Below are positions 1-5,521 of a stretch of DNA of 5,521 bases, one piece after another. Within the stretch, counting starts at the first letter, position 1, and every line of letters starts with the position of its first letter. Source of the stretch: DATDCV01 sp036524155 (lineage in GTDB: Bacteria > Verrucomicrobiota > Verrucomicrobiia > Limisphaerales > UBA8199). The notes under the pieces were generated by a model. That model was not told the DNA's origin and searched no databases. It was given only the letters and a program-made list of their open reading frames with translations. Where the stretch lies: NCBI GenBank assembly GCA_036524155.1, contig DATDCV010000519.1, forward strand, positions 1 through 5,521, written 5' to 3'. Both the position numbers and the translations under genes were made by a program.

Positions 1-363
1 GAGGTGCCGCTGTATTACCAGGGGTGCCCCGAGGAGGAAAGCCGCGAAAAAGCACGGAGGCTGGCGGCCCGGGTCGGACTCGAGGACCGGCTCGAGCACA
101 AGCCTTTTGAGCTGTCGGGCGGCCAGCAGCAGCGCGTCGCCATCGCCCGGGCGCTGATCAACGAACCCCTGGTCCTGCTGGCCGACGAGCCAACCGGCAA
201 TCTGGACTCGACCTCAGGGGCGGAAATCCTGCGGCTCTTCGATGACCTGAACCGGCAGGGCATGACGCTGATCATGGTTACACACGACACCGGAATTGCC
301 AGGCAGGCGAGCCGTGCCATCCGCCTGCGCGACGGCCAAATCGAGAGCGATGCCATACAATAA
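1..363 (+). CDS. ABC transporter ATP-binding protein, MacB/LolD type (C-terminal part, start lies before the window)
   Basis: This is the cytoplasmic ATPase subunit that powers the permease encoded next to it. The frame is open from base 1, so the gene begins upstream; 120 residues are visible, roughly the second half of a usual 220-240 residue subunit. Seen directly are the ABC signature LSGGQQQRVAIARAL (fragment residues 38-52), Walker B with catalytic glutamate in VLLADEPTGNLDS (58-70, Glu63), and the switch histidine in MVTHD (His95). Walker A must lie before the window. The first residues (EVPLYYQG) match the stretch after the Q-loop in LolD/MacB-type ATPases, where a similar N-V-x-L-P-L motif is common. 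The gene stops with TAA and overlaps the permease start by 14 bases, which implies translational coupling. The family is certain. The substrate cannot be read from the ATPase: lipoprotein release, macrolide/peptide efflux and cell-division FtsE-like roles share this fold, and the permease argues for MacB-like. Confidence 0.95.
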   Translation, partial: EVPLYYQGCPEEESREKARRLAARVGLEDRLEHKPFELSGGQQQRVAIARALINEPLVLLADEPTGNLDSTSGAEILRLFDDLNRQGMTLIMVTHDTGIARQASRAIRLRDGQIESDAIQ

Positions 364-1675
364 CACGGCCAGCAGATTTCCAGTGCGCCGCGGGTTTGTG
401 CTGACCCGGCTGCGGCGTACGTTCCGCCTGGGCCTGCGGAGCCTGTGGCTGCACCGGCTGCGCTCGCTGCTGACGGTGCTGGGGATTGTGTTCGGCGTCT
501 GTTCCGTCATCGCCATGCTCGCGATCGGCGAGGGCGCCAGCTACAAAGCCCAGGAGGAGATCAAGAACCTCGGCAGCCAAAACATCATTTTGCGCAGTGT
601 CAAGCCGCCCGAGGAGCAAAAAGTTTCTGACAAAGGCAGCCAGAGCCGGATCCTCGAGTACGGGCTTACTTATGCTGATGTGAAGCGCATTCGTTCCACC
701 ATTCCCGGCATCACGGTCGTTTTGCCGGCGCGAAATATCGGCGACGAAGTGCGTAACATCAGCCGCAAGCTGGACGGCGAAATCATCGGCACCGTGCCCT
801 GGTATCCCGAGATGCGCAACCACCGTGTCGCCTCCGGGCGTTTCTTCACCGACAACGAAATGGAGTCCCAATCCAGCGTCTGTGTCCTGGGGGCGGAGAT
901 GGTGCCTGTGCTGTTCCCGTTCGAATCGCCCCTGGGCAAGCACGTACGCGTCGGCTCGGAGTATTACCAGGTGGTCGGGGTGATGGAAGCGCGAGGGTCT
1001 GAGCCGCAGAGCGACAGCAACGCTCCGAAAACGGTCAAACCCCGTTTGTACATTCCGCTCGAAACCGCTAAACTGCGCTACGGCGAGGTGCTGGTGCGGC
1101 GGCGCCCGGGCAGTTTCGAAGCCGAGCGGGTCCAACTCCACGAGATCACGGTTAAGGTGGCGTCGCTCGAGGAGGTGACGGGCGTGGCAGACGCCCTCAA
1201 AGAAGTGCTCGAACGCAATCATAAGAAAGTCGATTACGAGGTTGTGATCCCGCTGGAACTCTTGAAGAAGGCCGAGAGCATGAAGCGCATCTTCAATGTG
1301 GTGCTCGGGTCAATCGCGGCGATTTCCCTGCTGGTGGGAGGAATCGGGATCATGAACATCATGCTGGCGAGCGTCACCGAACGGACCCGGGAGATCGGCA
1401 TACGGCGCGCCCTCGGCGCGCGACGGCAGGACATCATCGCGCAATTCCTGGTCGAGACCGTCCTGCTCTCCGGTGCCGGCGGCCTTATGGGCGTGCTCCT
1501 GGGCGTCACTATTCCCTTCATCGTCACCTATGCCGCCGGGATGAAGACCATCATCACCCTCTGGTCGCCTCTACTGGCGTTCAGCATTTCCGCCGTCATC
1601 GGGGTCGTTTTTGGCCTTTATCCCGCCTTGCGTGCCGCAGATATGGACCCGGTCGAAGCGCTGCGGCACGAGTAG
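350..1675 (+). CDS. ABC transporter permease, MacB/FtsX family
   Basis: Inner-membrane subunit of 441 residues that pairs with the overlapping ATPase. It has the MacB layout: a cytoplasmic N-terminal stretch with RLRSLLTVLGIVFGV opening membrane helix 1 (about residues 38-60), a periplasmic MacB_PCD-like domain (about 65-310), then three helices (about 314-340, 364-396, 404-426). The coupling loop ERTREIGIRRALGARRQD (344-361) and the end motif YPALRAADMDPVEALRHE (424-441) are hallmarks of the FtsX/MacB superfamily. Full-length MacB carries its ATPase in the same chain; here it is a separate gene, as in many non-enterobacterial systems. I chose ATG at 350, which gives a normal N-terminus and a 14-base overlap. 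No good ribosome-binding site is visible (a GAGAG lies only two bases before it), so coupling to the ATPase is likely. An upstream TTG at 296 and a GTG at 398 are less likely starts. A MacA-like adaptor gene would be expected nearby but is not in the window. The substrate is unknown. Confidence 0.93.
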   Translation: MPYNNTASRFPVRRGFVLTRLRRTFRLGLRSLWLHRLRSLLTVLGIVFGVCSVIAMLAIGEGASYKAQEEIKNLGSQNIILRSVKPPEEQKVSDKGSQSRILEYGLTYADVKRIRSTIPGITVVLPARNIGDEVRNISRKLDGEIIGTVPWYPEMRNHRVASGRFFTDNEMESQSSVCVLGAEMVPVLFPFESPLGKHVRVGSEYYQVVGVMEARGSEPQSDSNAPKTVKPRLYIPLETAKLRYGEVLVRRRPGSFEAERVQLHEITVKVASLEEVTGVADALKEVLERNHKKVDYEVVIPLELLKKAESMKRIFNVVLGSIAAISLLVGGIGIMNIMLASVTERTREIGIRRALGARRQDIIAQFLVETVLLSGAGGLMGVLLGVTIPFIVTYAAGMKTIITLWSPLLAFSISAVIGVVFGLYPALRAADMDPVEALRHE

Positions 1676-1707
1676 TTTAAGATTTAGGTTCTCCGGTCCG
1701 CCCGTGT

Positions 1708-3126
1708 ATGCTCTCTGGCTGGAAGCATGTGAGCCGATTCCTGATCCTCATCCGCCGCCCGGCTGTCCTCACAGGATTGGCGCTGTGGGTATCGCCCTTG
1801 TCTTCCCGCGCCGGCCCGGACGCGGAGTTGCCGCCGCTCACGAATGCCTCCCAGTTGCGGCAATTCTCGCTTTCGGCTGCCAAACGCGGCTGTCCGGCGC
1901 AATTGCGCGGCGTCTCAACCTTTTACCATGGCTCTCAAGGAGAATTGTTCGTGCAGGACGAAACCGGTGGCATCCTGGCGCGTGTTCACGGCAGTTACGG
2001 GCATGAATTAGGTGTCGGCCAATTGCTGGAAATCCAGGGGACCACGCTCCCCGGTTCGTCGCCGCCGGAGTTGGAGGCAACCCGCGTGACCTTGATCGGA
2101 GAGGGGCCGTTGCCGCCAGTCGTCCGCGTCTCCGGCAACCAACTCGCGGACAGTCAGCTCACCGGCACCCGGGTTGAGACCAGCGGGTTGGTCCACGCCG
2201 TTCAAACAGACCGGCGCGACGCGCTGCTGGGCCTGGAAATGGTGAACGGAACCAACGAGGTGGTCGCGACTATCAAAGACTACCACCTGGAGGACTGTCG
2301 GCGCCTGGTGGATGCGGAGGTCGTGATAACCGGCATCCTGTGCGGCGCTCCCTCCGGACAGCCTGAAGTCAGAGTCCATTCCATGGGAGACATCACGGTC
2401 ACAAAGTACGCCCCGGTGGATCCTTTCGACCAGCCATCAAGCGATCTAAACAAAATCCCCGGCCTGGCTCACGCCAACCAACCAATCCACCGCCTCAAAG
2501 TCTCGGGGACTGTCACCTTGCAGCAGCCGGGGCGCGCTGTTTTCATCCGGGACCGGACCCGCAGCTTCTTCGTCTCGACCGACCAGAAAACACAATTGCA
2601 GCCGGGCGATGTCATCGAAGTTGTGGGGTTCCCGGCTGTGTGCAAACCGCTCGGCCCGATGCTGCAACACACAGCATTTCGCAGAATGCACGGCGGTGCA
2701 CCGCCGTCTCCCGTTTCGATTTCCGCCGAAGAAGGCTCCACCATCGCTTACCACGCGGCCCTCGTCACGCTCGAAGGGGAGGTCCTCTTCCTTGAAAACG
2801 ATCCCCCCGCCGCGCTTACTCTCCAGTCATCCAACGTCATTTTTTCCGCTCGTTTGAATGGTCCCGCCGTCGGTTTTCCCGAGCCGATCCGCAGAGGAAA
2901 CAGGCTCCGGCTTACGGGTATCTGCCTTCCCTCCTTTGAACCCGCCAACCGATCGACAGGCTTTGAACTGCTGTTGCGCTCCCCCGCCGATGTGACCATG
3001 TTGGCGGGAATCGAAAAGCAGCGCGGCGGGTGGATGCGGCTGATACTGGCGGCAGCTTTTGCCGTCGGAACCTTGGTTGTGGTCATCCTCATACGCCTCA
3101 GAAAGCACCGCTCCGGCGGCCCTTGA
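1708..3126 (+). CDS. Secreted, membrane-anchored protein with four OB-like repeats; resembles the sensor part of verrucomicrobial histidine kinases but has no kinase
   Basis: A 472-residue protein with a signal peptide (basic start, hydrophobic core about 19-31, likely cut after SSRA at 35), an extracytoplasmic region, one C-terminal membrane helix (about 443-463) and a short basic tail RLRKHRSGGP. The exported part reads as four OB-like beta repeats at about 60-137, 152-231, 261-337 and 347-431. The first holds LRGVSTFYHGSQGELFVQDETGG in two parts (67-75 and 76-88), the third has VSGTV and VFIRDRTRSFFV, and each repeat has a strand ending in a glycine (LEIQG, VVITG, IEVVG, LRLTG). The lead-in LPPLTNASQLRQFS and the closing FELLLRSPADV followed by a Trp and helix match, from memory, N-terminal regions of large histidine kinases in Verrucomicrobiota. 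In those, a kinase follows the helix; here the frame ends with TGA and an in-frame TAG. The 32-base gap after the permease suggests one transcript. The ATG at 1708 lacks a clear ribosome-binding site; GTG at 1729 is an alternative. It could be a transporter accessory protein, a kinase-free sensor or a truncated gene. Confidence 0.8.
   Translation: MLSGWKHVSRFLILIRRPAVLTGLALWVSPLSSRAGPDAELPPLTNASQLRQFSLSAAKRGCPAQLRGVSTFYHGSQGELFVQDETGGILARVHGSYGHELGVGQLLEIQGTTLPGSSPPELEATRVTLIGEGPLPPVVRVSGNQLADSQLTGTRVETSGLVHAVQTDRRDALLGLEMVNGTNEVVATIKDYHLEDCRRLVDAEVVITGILCGAPSGQPEVRVHSMGDITVTKYAPVDPFDQPSSDLNKIPGLAHANQPIHRLKVSGTVTLQQPGRAVFIRDRTRSFFVSTDQKTQLQPGDVIEVVGFPAVCKPLGPMLQHTAFRRMHGGAPPSPVSISAEEGSTIAYHAALVTLEGEVLFLENDPPAALTLQSSNVIFSARLNGPAVGFPEPIRRGNRLRLTGICLPSFEPANRSTGFELLLRSPADVTMLAGIEKQRGGWMRLILAAAFAVGTLVVVILIRLRKHRSGGP
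2690..2707. repeat. Perfect 18-bp palindrome inside the OB-repeat gene
   Basis: The stretch ACGGCGGTGCACCGCCGT is its own reverse complement with no spacer. It lies within the coding sequence, in the segment joining OB-like repeats 3 and 4 (residues around MHGGAPPSP). The flanking bases do not extend the symmetry. It could be a binding site for a dimeric regulator, a hairpin in the mRNA, or chance in GC-rich coding DNA. No function is claimed. Confidence 0.4.
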
Positions 3127-3163
3127 TAGTCAGCCCGCAGCCCCCGCAACGAGCGGCAGCAGA
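3127..3163. other. Convergent intergenic spacer without a visible intrinsic terminator
   Basis: These 37 bases separate the stop of the plus-strand OB-repeat gene from the stop of the minus-strand Nudix gene. They begin with TAG, which makes a tandem stop with the preceding TGA. I see no strong GC hairpin followed by a T run in either direction, so transcripts from both sides may overlap or end by a factor-dependent route. Confidence 0.5.
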
Positions 3164-3667
3164 CTACCAGGACCTGCTCCGGAAGTAGGCTTTGGTGTTC
3201 TCGTGAACCTCAGGTGAGGCGAGCAGGTCCTCGGGAGTCATCCAGTGATACTCTCCGTGTTGATCGGCAGGCAAGTCCTTGAGATCGATTGCCAGAACCA
3301 ACTCGTATGCGAGTGTGATGTAGTGGGTGCCAAAGCCATCCAGCCCGAATCGATTGGTCGAATACAGGTGCTCATAAACCCCAAGGAACCGCGCTTGCTC
3401 GATGGGCACCGTTACCCCCAATTCCTCGCGCGTGATTCTTTCGAACGCCGCGGCGCGAGTCTCATTCTTTGTGATCCGGCTGCCCGGAACAAAAAAGACG
3501 CCCTTGGCAGGGTCGTTGGTTCGGCGGCCCACCAGGACCTGACCTCGAGATGATCGCACAACCAGGTCGATTGCGACCAGTGGGGTCAATCGCACCACCT
3601 CGCTAAATTGCTCACGTGGGATCCACTCGCCCGGCCTGGGCTCTCGCGGTCGGTCGGAAGAACTCAT
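3164..3667 (-). CDS. gmm: GDP-mannose mannosyl hydrolase (Nudix family, Gmm/NudD/WcaH type)
   Basis: A cytoplasmic enzyme of 167 residues expected to hydrolyse GDP-mannose (and perhaps GDP-glucose) to GDP and free sugar, adjusting the nucleotide-sugar pool for polysaccharide synthesis. The family is recognised by long similarity to E. coli Gmm (about 160 residues): VVRLTPLVAIDLVV (24-37), GRRTNDPAKGVFFVPGSR (47-64), AAAFERITREELGV (72-85), GTHYITLAYEL (113-123), DQHGEYHWMTPEDLLAS (135-151) and VHENTKAYF (154-162). His137 in DQH sits where the E. coli enzyme has its catalytic-base histidine, and Arg48/Arg64 fall where it has substrate or catalytic arginines. The Nudix box is divergent, as expected for this subfamily, and its leading glycine is Ser63. 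I chose ATG at 3667: the open frame runs on to 3844, but those extra 59 residues overlap the thioesterase gene and resemble nothing in the family. No good ribosome-binding site precedes the ATG; the thioesterase stop lies 13 bases upstream, so coupling is likely. Confidence 0.93.
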   Translation of the reverse strand: MSSSDRPREPRPGEWIPREQFSEVVRLTPLVAIDLVVRSSRGQVLVGRRTNDPAKGVFFVPGSRITKNETRAAAFERITREELGVTVPIEQARFLGVYEHLYSTNRFGLDGFGTHYITLAYELVLAIDLKDLPADQHGEYHWMTPEDLLASPEVHENTKAYFRSRSW

Positions 3668-3684
3668 GCGGAAACAGAGGTCAT
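3664..3684 (-). other. Six-codon mini-frame bridging the thioesterase stop and the gmm start
   Basis: On the minus strand an ATG overlaps the thioesterase stop as ATGA, reads six codons (MTSVSA), and ends with a TGA that overlaps the gmm start, again as ATGA. A terminating ribosome could in principle re-initiate twice and so reach gmm, whose own ribosome-binding site looks weak. The peptide itself is unlikely to matter. What is seen is only the arrangement; the coupling role is inference. Confidence 0.25.
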
Positions 3685-4421
3685 TTATCGGCCCAGTCCA
3701 CTCGCGCGCGGCAGGCCTCCTGTTGGTCTGATTTAACGATGGAATGCAAAAACTCGCATGGCCCACTCTGACCGGTCCGCAAGGATAGCGTGTCTCCCTG
3801 GTGACTCTCGCCGAGGTAGTTGAGCTCGACGAGGCTTGGCGCATAACGTTGGTGCCAGTCGGCAGGGTAGGAATCCATCAGCCAGCCGATGTATCGGGCG
3901 CTGTTGGCATGGCCATTCAGATCGACATCGGTATAGCGCACCGGCCAGGAGGAAGCGCAGTTGCCGGAGCAAGGCGGCAGTTTTTCAGGCTCGCGGTCAG
4001 TTGCTGTGGAGCTGACCGGGGTGATGGGCGTTAAGTATTTTTCGACCCGCTGGGGTCTGCGGCTGTTAACGTCCAGAATCAGCCATGCGCTGGTCGCCCC
4101 GCCAATTCGCTGGCCGGCTGCATCCAGCAATTCAAATTCGCGCAAAGCGAAGAGAGATTGTGTTCCTCGAGGCCAGGTATTTAGCCCGATTCTGTCGCCC
4201 CAGCGCGGATAACGTCTCATCTGCAGCAGCAGCCGCGAAAGCACCCAGACTTTGCTGTCGCGCGCCAGCTGGCTGAAGCCGAACCCCAGTGCCTCAGCAT
4301 GGTTCCAAGCCGCTTCCAGAAAATGGCGGCAGAGTGCTTCCAGGGTCGCCTGACGGCTGAAGTCCACATCGTAGGAGTGAATGATCAGCGGCTCAGACCA
4401 AATGAGCGGAGGTTGACTCAA
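3681..4421 (-). CDS. Acyl-ACP thioesterase (FatA/FatB-like, double hotdog fold)
   Basis: A cytoplasmic enzyme that cleaves acyl-ACP to free fatty acid and ACP, ending chain elongation. It is 246 residues from TTG at 4421, the usual size of bacterial acyl-ACP thioesterases (Pfam PF01643). The first hotdog domain has HSYDVDFSRQATLEALCRHF (15-34), then KVWVLSRLLLQMRRYPRWGD (57-76) and SAWLILDVNSRRP (111-123). The second has YTDVDLNGHANSARYIGW (163-180) with Asp167, Asn169 and His171 in the D-x-N-x-H arrangement of plant FatB, and Glu205 in NYLGES, 34 residues after the histidine as in FatB's catalytic glutamate. All catalytic residues therefore appear present. No in-frame ATG exists near the start. 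I prefer TTG at 4421 because AAAAGGG sits seven bases upstream; TTG at 4445 would add eight residues and overlap the glycosidase gene by 11 bases. It lies 13 bases after the glycosidase stop and 13 before gmm, in one apparent operon. Chain-length preference cannot be told. Confidence 0.92.
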   Translation of the reverse strand: MSQPPLIWSEPLIIHSYDVDFSRQATLEALCRHFLEAAWNHAEALGFGFSQLARDSKVWVLSRLLLQMRRYPRWGDRIGLNTWPRGTQSLFALREFELLDAAGQRIGGATSAWLILDVNSRRPQRVEKYLTPITPVSSTATDREPEKLPPCSGNCASSWPVRYTDVDLNGHANSARYIGWLMDSYPADWHQRYAPSLVELNYLGESHQGDTLSLRTGQSGPCEFLHSIVKSDQQEACRARVDWADK

Positions 4422-4438
4422 GATAACGCCCTTTTCAT
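4418..4438 (-). other. Six-codon mini-frame bridging the glycosidase stop and the thioesterase start
   Basis: On the minus strand an ATG overlaps the glycosidase stop as ATGA, reads six codons (MKRALS), and ends with a TGA overlapping the preferred thioesterase start as TTGA. The geometry equals that of the next junction at 3664-3684, although the codons differ. It may be a re-initiation relay or a coincidence. It depends on TTG 4421 being the true thioesterase start. Confidence 0.22.
4429..4435 (-). promoter_or_regulatory. Ribosome-binding site for the thioesterase
   Basis: AAAAGGG on the minus strand lies seven bases before TTG 4421 and begins on the last base of the glycosidase stop codon. 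AAGG pairs with the anti-Shine-Dalgarno sequence. It is the reason for preferring 4421 over the upstream TTG at 4445, which has only a short AGG three to four bases away. Confidence 0.45.
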
Positions 4439-5521
4439 TTAGCAAATGCCTGCAGTTCCGCGCATGAAGCGAATGCCTGCCGGCCGTTGTCGCCGCAGGC
4501 GGGCTTTCCTATAACACGCACGGCCCACACTGTCACCGGCGCACGGAGCATGGCTTCGAAGCGCTCACCTCCCTGGAGGCCCGCGGCAGCTGTATCAGTC
4601 GTGGCCGGATAGCTCTTCAGGCCGCCCGTATCCTCCCAGGCGCCTTCCCTCGTCGTCTTCACCTGGACCCGAGGTTTGCCATTGCTGGCGTCGAACCAGC
4701 CACCATCATGAAAGGTCCGGCCGTGGAAGAACACCACCCGGCTAATCACCACCGGCGCATCCAGCTCGACGGTGAACCAATCCTCAGCCGCAGGCCGTCC
4801 GTCGAAGGTAACGGCCGCCGACTGCGGATCGCCATCCACAATCGAGCCGTCGAGGTTGCCCGTGCGCGAACGGCTTTCCCGGCCGTCCTGGAGCAAGTTT
4901 TCCACTGCATTGGTCGTGGGCAGGGGGAGCCACACCTTGTACTCGCTGCCGCTGGTGCCTGCGTCCGCGAACGGCACCAGACCCAGGCTCGTTGGCGACC
5001 CGCGCCGCAACTCGCCAATTGTCCGTCGCGTCACGGCATCGATGCGGAACTCCCGGGCACCGGGCCAGGTGTTGAAGTTCCGCGACGGCGGTTCCGCTTT
5101 AAAATGCAGTGAACTCAACTCCGCGCTCGCGGCGGCAAAATCGTTCAACCGCAGAGGGCGGTCGCTCGCGGCACCGGGAGGCAGCAGATCTTGATCAGCG
5201 GCCAGCACTAGCGGTCCATACAACAGAGCGATCTTGCCCTGATTCTTGTGGTCGCCGACCACCACACGGGGCTCAAGCCCGAAATCAAGGTTGATTTGAT
5301 CGCCCCGCTTCCAGGCGCGGCTGATCGACCGGTAGCCGCCCCACGAGATATCCGCCCCCACCTTCGCGCCGTTAAGACGCAGGCCCGCTAGCGCACAGGA
5401 AATCGGGATCCGCAGCTTCAGACAGAAGGCCGGTGCGCTGCAGCGTTCCACTGTGATGCGGACTTTTCCGTCTCCGGGATACAGCGTTTCGGTGGTGAGC
5501 GAGACGGACCCGCCGCCAGGG
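4435..5521 (-). CDS. GH127-like glycosidase (beta-L-arabinofuranosidase family, DUF1680), C-terminal part with discoidin-like domain
   Basis: The last 361 residues of a larger enzyme whose start lies beyond the right edge; the frame is open to 5521. The visible part begins with SVSLTTETLYPGDGKVRI and FCLKLRIP, then GYRSISRAWKRGDQINLDFG (5334-5275) and KIALLYGPLVLAADQ (5232-5188). This is the beta-sandwich that follows the (alpha/alpha)6 catalytic barrel in GH127 proteins, whose members release L-arabinofuranose or related sugars from plant glycans. The catalytic Glu and Cys of the family would be upstream, so activity cannot be judged here. After a link near YKVWLPLP, the last 150 or so residues form a discoidin (F5/8 type C, CBM32-like) domain: DWFTVELDAPVVISRVVFFH (4779-4720), RVQVKT, VWAVRVIG and the ending GRQAFASCAELQAFAK. 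Such tails usually bind sugars. The enzyme is probably exported, but its N-terminus is not visible. It is the first gene of the row seen here, ending 13 bases before the thioesterase. The related families GH142/GH146 remain possible. Confidence 0.85.
   Translation of the reverse strand, partial: PGGGSVSLTTETLYPGDGKVRITVERCSAPAFCLKLRIPISCALAGLRLNGAKVGADISWGGYRSISRAWKRGDQINLDFGLEPRVVVGDHKNQGKIALLYGPLVLAADQDLLPPGAASDRPLRLNDFAAASAELSSLHFKAEPPSRNFNTWPGAREFRIDAVTRRTIGELRRGSPTSLGLVPFADAGTSGSEYKVWLPLPTTNAVENLLQDGRESRSRTGNLDGSIVDGDPQSAAVTFDGRPAAEDWFTVELDAPVVISRVVFFHGRTFHDGGWFDASNGKPRVQVKTTREGAWEDTGGLKSYPATTDTAAAGLQGGERFEAMLRAPVTVWAVRVIGKPACGDNGRQAFASCAELQAFAK

Noticed and set aside
296..349. Extension of the permease upstream to TTG 296
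   Set aside because: The added residues lie inside the coding region for the ATPase C-terminus and do not resemble a permease N-terminus. ATG 350 gives the usual layout.
278..1222. A 314-codon open frame on the minus strand opposite the permease
   Set aside because: It is a shadow of the plus-strand permease in GC-rich DNA. Its translation is rich in His, Arg and Ala, shows no domain, and the opposite frame is an unmistakable transporter gene.
3100..3165. Intrinsic terminator between the convergent genes
   Set aside because: Only a very short CCG/CGG pairing is visible, with no T run in either direction.
3127..3700. A hidden histidine kinase continuing from the OB-repeat protein in another frame
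   Set aside because: The region is occupied by a well-supported Nudix gene on the other strand, and plus-strand translations here show no H-box or ATP-binding motifs. A simple frameshift cannot explain the missing kinase.
3668..3844. Extension of the Nudix frame upstream by 59 residues
   Set aside because: This stretch overlaps the conserved C-terminal part of the thioesterase on the same strand, and similarity to Gmm begins only after the ATG at 3667.
4708..5194. Overlapping plus-strand frames of 134 and 140 codons opposite the glycosidase
   Set aside because: They are out-of-frame shadows of the minus-strand GH127-like gene, with no recognisable domain and no plausible ribosome-binding site.

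Overview
The window looks like chromosomal DNA of a moderately GC-rich Gram-negative bacterium, most likely a member of the Verrucomicrobiota (Pedosphaera/Limisphaerales-like). This placement is an inference. It rests on the exported repeat protein at 1708-3126, which resembles the sensor part of histidine kinases common in that phylum, and on a GH127-type glycosidase with a discoidin-like tail. No rRNA or other phylogenetic marker is present.

The left half, 1-3126, is read on the plus strand. It holds the end of an ABC-transporter ATPase of the MacB/LolD type, then its FtsX/MacB-type permease overlapping the ATPase by 14 bases. After a 32-base gap comes a secreted, membrane-anchored protein built from four OB-like repeats. 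ATPase and permease together should form a lipid, peptide or drug efflux or lipoprotein-handling transporter. The third protein looks like the extracytoplasmic half of a sensor kinase without any kinase, so it may be an accessory or sensing subunit of the transporter, or a truncated relic.

The right half, 3164-5521, is read on the minus strand as a tight three-gene row. In order of transcription it holds the C-terminal part of a GH127-like (beta-L-arabinofuranosidase family) glycosidase with a carbohydrate-binding discoidin-like tail, then an acyl-ACP thioesterase, then a GDP-mannose mannosyl hydrolase (Gmm-type Nudix enzyme). The two junctions share one architecture: a 13-base gap bridged by a six-codon ATG mini-frame that overlaps both the upstream stop and the downstream start. 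Sugar-polymer breakdown, fatty-acid release and GDP-mannose turnover in one apparent operon is an unusual combination.

The two halves converge on a 37-base spacer (3127-3163) with no convincing intrinsic terminator. The window is almost entirely coding and I saw no tRNA, CRISPR array, insertion sequence or attachment site. No gene-free stretch exceeds 40 bases. The best candidates for something new are the kinase-less OB-repeat protein attached to the ABC operon, and the glycosidase-thioesterase-Gmm row with its paired bridging mini-frames.
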